A stretch of 64,000 nt of DNA from Silanimonas sp. (lineage in GTDB: Bacteria; Pseudomonadota; Gammaproteobacteria; Xanthomonadales; Xanthomonadaceae), in NCBI RefSeq assembly GCF_027531545.1, contig NZ_JAPZSC010000002.1, forward strand, positions 124,001-188,000. The letters are read 5' to 3'. How positions within the stretch are numbered: position 1 is the stretch's first letter; each line of letters starts with the position of its first letter. Both the position numbers and the translations under genes were made by a program. The notes below the pieces were generated by a model. It worked only from the letters and a program-made list of their open reading frames with translations. It made no database searches and was not told the origin of the DNA. Shown one piece after another: positions 58,842-64,000 of this stretch.

Positions 58842-60745
58842 ACGATCTCGCCCGCAACCTCCTCCTCTGGCTCGTCGTCGCCGTCGTGCTGGCGATGGTG
58901 TTCCAGAACTTCTCCGGTGGCCCGAGCGCGGGGCGCGACATCGCGTACAGCGAGTTCATCGAGGAGGTCCGCGGCGGCAACATCCAGAAGGTCGAGATCG
59001 AGGCGGACCGCGTGACCACGCGCGTCACCCGGAAGAACGGCGAGACCTTCGTCACCTTCAAACCGGAAGACCGCGACCTCACCAACGAACTGCTGGCGAA
59101 GGGCATCACCTTCACCCAGGAGCCGCCGCCGCAGAACAGCTTCTTCCTGTCCCTGCTGGTCAGCCTGCTGCCTGTGCTGCTGCTCGTCGGCGTGTGGGTC
59201 TACTTCATGCGCCAGATGCAGCAGGGTGGCGGCAAGGGCGCGATGAGCTTCGGCCGTTCGAAGGCCAAGCTGATGAGCGAGGATCAGATCAAGGTCACCT
59301 TCGCCGACGTCGCCGGCTGCGACGAGGCGAAGGAAGAAGTCGGCGAACTCGTTGAGTTCCTGCGCGACCCGGGCAAGTTCCAGAAGCTCGGCGGCAAGAT
59401 CCCGCGCGGCGTGCTGATGGTCGGCCCGCCGGGTACCGGCAAGACCCTGCTGGCCCGCGCCATCGCCGGCGAGGCCAAGGTGCCGTTCTTCAGCATCTCC
59501 GGTTCGGATTTCGTCGAGATGTTCGTCGGCGTCGGTGCGAGCCGCGTGCGCGACATGTTCGACACCGCCAAGAAGCACGCGCCCTGCATCATCTTCATCG
59601 ATGAAATCGATGCGGTCGGCCGCCATCGCGGTGCCGGCCTCGGCGGCGGCCACGACGAGCGCGAGCAGACCCTCAACCAGATGCTGGTCGAGATGGACGG
59701 TTTCGAAGGTGGTGAAGGCGTGATCGTGATCGCGGCCACCAACCGCCCCGACGTGCTCGACCCGGCCCTGCTGCGTCCGGGCCGCTTCGACCGTCAGGTG
59801 GTCGTCGGCCTGCCGGACGTCAAGGGCCGCGAGCAGATCCTGAAGGTGCACATGCGCAAGGTGCCGCTGGCCGATGACGTCGTGCCCATGACCATCGCGC
59901 GTGGCACGCCGGGCTTCTCGGGCGCCGACCTCGCCAACCTCGTCAACGAGGCCGCGCTGTTCGCCGCGCGCGAGAACGGCAAGCTCGTCCGCATGGAGCA
60001 CTTCGACAAGGCTCGCGACAAGATCCTGATGGGCGCCGAGCGCCGTTCGATGGCGATGAGCGAGGATGAGAAGAAGCTCACCGCCTTCCACGAGGCCGGC
60101 CATGCCATCGTCGGGCGCGTCGTGCCCGACCACGACCCGGTCTACAAAGTGACGATCATCCCGCGCGGCCGCGCGCTGGGCGTCACGATGTACCTGCCCG
60201 AGGGCGACCGCTACAGCTACAACAAGGTCCACATCGAGTCGATGCTGTGCTCGCTGTATGGCGGCCGCGTGGCCGAAGAGCTGATCTTCGGCGCGGACAA
60301 GGTCACCACGGGCGCGTCCAACGACATCGAGCGCGCCACCAAGATGGCCCGCAACATGGTCACCAAGTGGGGCCTTTCGGACGAGCTCGGTCCGATCGCG
60401 TACGCCGAGGACGAAGGCGAGGTGTTCCTGGGTCGCAGCGTCTCGCAGACGAAGAACGTCTCGGACGAGACCGCCCGCCGGATCGACGAGGTCGTGCGCG
60501 GCATCCTCGACCGGGCCTATGCCCGCTCGAAGCAGATCCTCACCGACAACATGGACAAGCTCCATGTCATGGCCGAGGCGCTGCTGACCTACGAGACCAT
60601 CGACGCGCAGCAGATCGACGCCATCATGGAGGGCCGTCGTCCGGGCCCGCCGGCGGATTGGGGCAAGGCCGGCAATGCGCCCGTCAAGGACAACGACGGC
60701 CCCTCGGCGGGGGCCCCGCTGGGCCCGGCGGCTCCGCAGGCTTGA
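58838..60745 (+). CDS. ftsH: ATP-dependent zinc metalloprotease FtsH
   Basis: Inner-membrane AAA+ protease that degrades LpxC, SecY and heat-shock factors in E. coli. 635 residues. Two membrane helices (~6-24 and ~103-125) frame a ~75-residue periplasmic domain. AAA module: Walker A GPPGTGKT, Walker [12 protein letters not shown] with RPGRFDRQ; pore FVGVGAS. Peptidase site HEAGH with the downstream Asp near LSDELGP-type helix. The end is Pro/Ala-rich. Confidence 0.97.
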   Translation: MNDLARNLLLWLVVAVVLAMVFQNFSGGPSAGRDIAYSEFIEEVRGGNIQKVEIEADRVTTRVTRKNGETFVTFKPEDRDLTNELLAKGITFTQEPPPQNSFFLSLLVSLLPVLLLVGVWVYFMRQMQQGGGKGAMSFGRSKAKLMSEDQIKVTFADVAGCDEAKEEVGELVEFLRDPGKFQKLGGKIPRGVLMVGPPGTGKTLLARAIAGEAKVPFFSISGSDFVEMFVGVGASRVRDMFDTAKKHAPCIIFIDEIDAVGRHRGAGLGGGHDEREQTLNQMLVEMDGFEGGEGVIVIAATNRPDVLDPALLRPGRFDRQVVVGLPDVKGREQILKVHMRKVPLADDVVPMTIARGTPGFSGADLANLVNEAALFAARENGKLVRMEHFDKARDKILMGAERRSMAMSEDEKKLTAFHEAGHAIVGRVVPDHDPVYKVTIIPRGRALGVTMYLPEGDRYSYNKVHIESMLCSLYGGRVAEELIFGADKVTTGASNDIERATKMARNMVTKWGLSDELGPIAYAEDEGEVFLGRSVSQTKNVSDETARRIDEVVRGILDRAYARSKQILTDNMDKLHVMAEALLTYETIDAQQIDAIMEGRRPGPPADWGKAGNAPVKDNDGPSAGAPLGPAAPQA

Positions 60746-60984
60746 TCGCCTCCGACCGCTCACCGCCGTTGGTCGACGCCGCGGCGGTGCTGCGCGTATC
60801 GCGGCGCAATCGCCTCCGCGGCGCGGTGGGCGGTGGCTTGGTGGGCAGCGGCTTCGCCGCCCTCGCGGTCTCGGGATTGAACCTTTGGCTGGGCAAGCCG
60901 GCGTTGTTGGTGTGGGCAGGCCTGCTCCTGGGCCTGCCCATGGCCATCCTCGGTAGCTGGTTGATCCTGAAGATCGGCGATTAG
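60742..60984 (+). CDS. Small two-helix membrane protein, unknown function
   Basis: 80 residues if started at TTG 60742, which overlaps the ftsH stop as TTGA; GTG 60787 is a possible later start. A basic N-terminal part ([10 protein letters not shown]) precedes two hydrophobic helices (about 29-48 and 54-76). Same strand as ftsH, so likely its last gene. Not recognised. Confidence 0.5.
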   Translation: MIASDRSPPLVDAAAVLRVSRRNRLRGAVGGGLVGSGFAALAVSGLNLWLGKPALLVWAGLLLGLPMAILGSWLILKIGD

Positions 60985-61047
60985 CTACGGGCTTGTGGAT
61001 GCCGGGCGCAGCGGCGAGCATGGCGCTCCGTTCCTTGAGCTTGTCCG

Positions 61048-61632
61048 ATGCAATTTCCCTTGCACATCGCCTTCAAGCGCATCGCGCTCTCGCCGCAGAT
61101 CCGCGTCAACGACGCGCGCGGCACCCTCACCCATTACGTCAAGCAGAAGCTCTTCAAGTTGAAGGAGAGCGTCACCGTCTTCGCCGACGAGGCGCAGACG
61201 CGCCGGCTCTTCGAGATCCGCGCCGACCGCATGCTCGATTTCAACGCGGCCTATCGCATCGCCGACGCCTCGGGCAAGCCGATCGGCGTCGTGCGTCGGC
61301 ACGGCATGCGCTCGCTGTGGCGCGCCCACTACGAGATCCAGGCCGCCGACGGCCTGCTGCTGACCGTCAGCGAGGAGAATCCGTGGGTGAAGGTGCTGGA
61401 TGGACTCGTCTCCGACCTGCCGATCATCGGGCTGTTCGCCGGCTATTGGTTCCACCCGGCCTACCTGCTCAAGGACCGCAACGGCACCTTGGTGATGCGC
61501 GTGCAGAAGGTGCCCGCGCTGATGGAAGGCCGCTATCGCATCGACGAGCACGCGGCATTGGACGGTGAGGCGCGCGATGCCGTCCTGCAGGGCATCTTCA
61601 TGACCCTGCTGCTCGAGCGCACCCGCGGCTGA
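61048..61632 (+). CDS. LURP-one-related (tubby-like fold) protein
   Basis: 194 residues. VKQKLFKLKESVTVFAD, LFEIRADRMLDFNAAYRI (shown in part) and IGVVRRHGMRSLWRAHYEI fit the LURP-one-related/DUF567 family with its tubby-C-like beta barrel, which may bind phosphoinositides or lipids; the bacterial function is unknown. Start ATG 61048. Same strand as folP, 19 bases apart. Confidence 0.7.
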   Translation: MQFPLHIAFKRIALSPQIRVNDARGTLTHYVKQKLFKLKESVTVFADEAQTRRLFEIRADRMLDFNAAYRIADASGKPIGVVRRHGMRSLWRAHYEIQAADGLLLTVSEENPWVKVLDGLVSDLPIIGLFAGYWFHPAYLLKDRNGTLVMRVQKVPALMEGRYRIDEHAALDGEARDAVLQGIFMTLLLERTRG

Positions 61633-61651
61633 TCCCACCCGAGGGGAATCC

Positions 61652-62557
61652 ATGATGTTCGGCATCGACACCGTCCCCACCATCGATTGCGCCGGCCGTG
61701 TGCTGCGGCTGGATCGCCCCCGGGTGATGGGCATCGTCAACGTCACCCCTGACTCGTTCTCCGACGGGGGCCGCCACGCGACCGTCGAGGCCGCCGTCGC
61801 GCACGGGCTTCGGCTGGTGGACGAGGGTGCCGACGTGCTCGATGTGGGCGGCGAATCGACGCGGCCCGGGGCCGAGCCGGTCGACGAAGCCGCCGAGCTC
61901 GCCCGCGTCCTGCCCGTGGTGGAGGCGCTGGTGGCGAAGACGGACGTACCGATTTCCATCGACACCACGAAGCCCGGCGTGATGCGTGCAGCGCTGGCCG
62001 CGGGCGCCGGCATGGTGAACGACGTGATGGCGCTTCGCGCGGAAGGCGCGATCGAGGCGGTGGCGGCGTCGAAAGCCGCCGTCGTGCTGATGCACATGGC
62101 CGGCGAGCCGCGGACGATGCAACAGGCACCGGCCTACGACGACGTGGTCGGCGACGTGCACCGCTTCCTGGCCGAACGCGTGTTCGCCTGCGAGATGTCG
62201 GGCATCGACAAGCGGCGCATCGTCATCGATCCCGGTTTCGGTTTCGGCAAGGCGCTCGAACACAACCTCGCGCTGCTGGCGCAGCTCCGGCGCTTCACCG
62301 AGATCGGCGTGCCGGTGCTGGCGGGGCTGTCGCGGAAGTCGAGCCTCGGCCAGATCACCGGGCGTGAGGTCGGGGATCGCTTGGCCGCTTCGGTGGCCGC
62401 GCACCTGATCGCCGTGCAGAACGGCGCGATGCTGGTGCGCGTGCATGAAGTGGCGGCGACCGTCGACGCACTGAAGGTGTGGGCGGCCGTGGCCACCGTG
62501 CCGACGCCGCGGGGCAAGCCGGCGGCGCCGTCGATCCGCTGGTCTGACGACGAGTAA
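61652..62557 (+). CDS. folP: Dihydropteroate synthase
   Basis: Joins p-aminobenzoate to dihydropterin pyrophosphate in folate synthesis; the sulfonamide target. 301 residues, including a C-terminal tail about 20 longer than E. coli FolP. Motifs: IVNVTPDSFSDGG (loop 1), GADVLDVGGESTRPGA (loop 2), DPGFGFGKALEHN and GLSRKSSLG (pterin and sulfa site). Two successive ATGs (61652, 61655) are possible starts. glmM, its usual partner, is not in the window on this side. Confidence 0.96.
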   Translation: MMFGIDTVPTIDCAGRVLRLDRPRVMGIVNVTPDSFSDGGRHATVEAAVAHGLRLVDEGADVLDVGGESTRPGAEPVDEAAELARVLPVVEALVAKTDVPISIDTTKPGVMRAALAAGAGMVNDVMALRAEGAIEAVAASKAAVVLMHMAGEPRTMQQAPAYDDVVGDVHRFLAERVFACEMSGIDKRRIVIDPGFGFGKALEHNLALLAQLRRFTEIGVPVLAGLSRKSSLGQITGREVGDRLAASVAAHLIAVQNGAMLVRVHEVAATVDALKVWAAVATVPTPRGKPAAPSIRWSDDE

Positions 62558-62569
62558 GCGGCGCGTCGC

Positions 62570-63286
62570 TCAGCCTTCGCGCCGCGACTGGATGACGCGG
62601 TAGACGACGTAGCCGATGCCGAGCAGCAGCAGGATCGGCAGCATCTTCCCGAGCCCCAGGCCGAGCTTGAAGGCGCCAGTGGATTCGACGTTCGGTTGGT
62701 GCGCCGCGGGGATCTCGCCTTGGCCGACGGTGATGAGCAGTCCGGCCGGCTGGATGCCCTTCGCGTTCTCGACGCTGACCAGCAGGATCGGATCGCCCTG
62801 CGACAGCGGCGGCAGCTCGCGCACCGCCGTGCCGTCGAGCATGCGGCCGGTGCCGGCATTCACCGCGACGTAGGCGTCGTACATGGCGTCGCCCCAGATC
62901 GCGCGGAGCCCCGATTCGCTGCGCTTGCCGAAGTTCTGCTCGAACTGCTGCTGGATGGTCCCGGCGGACTGGGTGACACGCAGGTCACGCGGTTCGAACA
63001 GCACGGTGCCCGCGGTCGGCGAGGTCGGCTCGCGCTCGAACATGCCGGTGACCACGACCTGGCCTTCCGGATCCTTCGTGGGCGACACCGCGATCAGCTT
63101 GTACGACACCCACGTGGGTTGTTTCGGATCGAAAGCGTCCGGAAGGTGGAGCTGGGTGGAGCTTTCCATCTCCGGCGCCAGCGGCATCGGCAGCAGCTCG
63201 GTGGCGAGCACGCCGGCTTGGGCGAGGGGAGCGATCACCAAGGCGGCGGCGAGCATGGCGCCCTGTGCGGCGGCGTTGCGGAGCAT
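62570..63286 (-). CDS. Secreted bitopic membrane protein, unknown function
   Basis: 238 residues. Signal peptide ending PLAQA-G (~residue 24), a ~175-residue periplasmic domain rich in beta strands, and one C-terminal membrane helix (~212-230, MLPILLLLGIGYVVYRVI) with a basic tail SRREG. No family recognised. It follows the alkane hydroxylase gene by 34 bases on the same strand and may be co-transcribed. Start ATG 63286 precedes the signal; the longer frame belongs to the neighbour's end. Confidence 0.7.
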   Translation of the reverse strand: MLRNAAAQGAMLAAALVIAPLAQAGVLATELLPMPLAPEMESSTQLHLPDAFDPKQPTWVSYKLIAVSPTKDPEGQVVVTGMFEREPTSPTAGTVLFEPRDLRVTQSAGTIQQQFEQNFGKRSESGLRAIWGDAMYDAYVAVNAGTGRMLDGTAVRELPPLSQGDPILLVSVENAKGIQPAGLLITVGQGEIPAAHQPNVESTGAFKLGLGLGKMLPILLLLGIGYVVYRVIQSRREG

Positions 63287-63320
63287 CAGGAATCCTTTGT
63301 CGGGGGGAGGCAGCGGGCGA

Positions 63321-64000
63321 TCAAGCCGGCGCGACGCGGGCTCGGAAGGCCTCGACACGCGGGTGGATCACGCGGAACCACAGCGGCGGCACAAGCGCCA
63401 GCACGAACATCGATGCGTAACCGCCGGGCAACTGCGGGCTGTCGGCGTGGTGGCGCAGGATGGCGTAAGGCCGCTTCGGGAAGGCGTGGTGGTCGCTGTG
63501 CCGCTGCAGCTGGAACAGCATCAGGTTCGAGAGGCGGTAGTCGCTGTTCCAGCTGTGCAGGTGCGTCGTCCGCTCGTAGCGGCCGTCGGGCAGCTTCCGG
63601 CGCTCGAGGCCGTAGTGCTCGATGTAATTGATGATTTCCAGCGAGCTCGCGGCGAACAGGCCCTGCAGCAGGAAGAAGCCGAGGCCGACCAGGCCGAGCC
63701 ACGCCGTCATCGCCGCGGCCATCGCCAGCCACGCCACCGTCCAGCCCACCAGCTCGTTGCGCCAGTGCAGCGCCGGCAGGCCGAGTTTGCGCAGGCGCAC
63801 GGCCTCCAAGGCCCAGGCATTGCGCGTGTTGTTGAGGAGTGCGCGCGGGAGGAAGTGCCACAGGCTCTGGCCGTAGCGCGCGCTCGACGCGTCCTCCGGC
63901 GTCGACACGTGCACGTGGTGGCCACGGATGTGTTCGACCTTGAAACCGTGGTAGCCGACCGAGGCCAGCAGCAGGCCGCCGACGGTCTGCTCGAACCGGC
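63321..64000 (-). CDS. alkB: Alkane 1-monooxygenase (AlkB type), 5' partial
   Basis: The gene runs off the window end; about 225 C-terminal residues are visible. Integral-membrane non-haem di-iron hydroxylase that oxidises terminal methyl groups of alkanes with rubredoxin electrons. His box HIRGHHVHVSTPEDASSAR (HxxxHH) lies near 63900-63940, the AlkB signature NYIEHYGLERR near 63610, and the HSDHH box (QLQRHSDHHAFP) near 63490. Two membrane helices between the first box and NYIEHYG. Fatty-acid or other desaturases share boxes, but NYxEHYG favours AlkB. No rubredoxin is in view. Confidence 0.92.
   Translation of the reverse strand, partial: RFEQTVGGLLLASVGYHGFKVEHIRGHHVHVSTPEDASSARYGQSLWHFLPRALLNNTRNAWALEAVRLRKLGLPALHWRNELVGWTVAWLAMAAAMTAWLGLVGLGFFLLQGLFAASSLEIINYIEHYGLERRKLPDGRYERTTHLHSWNSDYRLSNLMLFQLQRHSDHHAFPKRPYAILRHHADSPQLPGGYASMFVLALVPPLWFRVIHPRVEAFRARVAPA

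Overview
The window is a high-GC (roughly two-thirds G+C or more), gene-dense bacterial chromosome segment. Gene content and order (glnD-dapD, dapE, asnB; pyrG-kdsA-eno-ftsB-ispD-ispF-truD; surE-pcm-nlpD; yhbY/rlmE-ftsH-folP; separate parC and parE) fit a gammaproteobacterium of the order Xanthomonadales/Lysobacterales. Assignment rests on protein character and gene order only. I see no rRNA, tRNA, CRISPR array, insertion sequence or prophage, and no gene-free stretch longer than about 260 bases.

Bases 1-18.9 kb are a nitrogen/diaminopimelate block: glnD (5' end outside the window), dapD, an ArsC/Spx-like reductase, dapE, a membrane carrier and asnB. Between the reductase and dapE sits a divergent two-gene natural-product locus. 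One protein has formyltransferase, luciferase-like monooxygenase and carrier domains. The other is a 2,257-residue polyketide synthase (KS-AT-KR-DH-ACP) that ends in a condensation domain. asnB is preceded by a 22-codon leader peptide with seven Asn codons, a perfect 10-bp terminator hairpin with a T tract, and a competing antiterminator: a ribosome-mediated attenuator for asparagine.

Bases 17.6-30.9 kb hold a three-domain surface lipoprotein, a DUF808 membrane protein, a helical protein of unknown role, a penicillin-acylase-family hydrolase and parC. They are followed by a RegB/RegA-type redox two-component pair divergent from a PepSY-TonB receptor operon. A 17-bp palindrome in the divergent promoter matches the RegR/RegA box. 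The TonB receptor has an apparent one-base deletion in its signal-peptide region.

Bases 30.7-47.7 kb are mixed: thioredoxin 2, HemJ-like protein, a bile-acid:sodium-symporter homologue, a polyprenyl-linked glycosylation pair (GT2 plus a GtrA-glycosyltransferase fusion), a quinone oxidoreductase, a RhlE-type helicase with its terminator, universal stress protein, DUF454 protein, NlpC/P60 lipoprotein, SlyD, DUF418 protein, a DadA-like oxidoreductase, an N-formylglutamate deformylase, a 30-codon small gene and parE.

Bases 47.8-64.0 kb are conserved housekeeping: CTP and KDO synthesis, enolase, division (ftsB), isoprenoids (ispDF), pseudouridylation (truD), stress/repair (surE, pcm), amidase activation (nlpD), ribosome biogenesis (yhbY, rlmE), membrane proteolysis (ftsH) and folate (folP). 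The window ends inside an alkB-type alkane monooxygenase gene on the minus strand.
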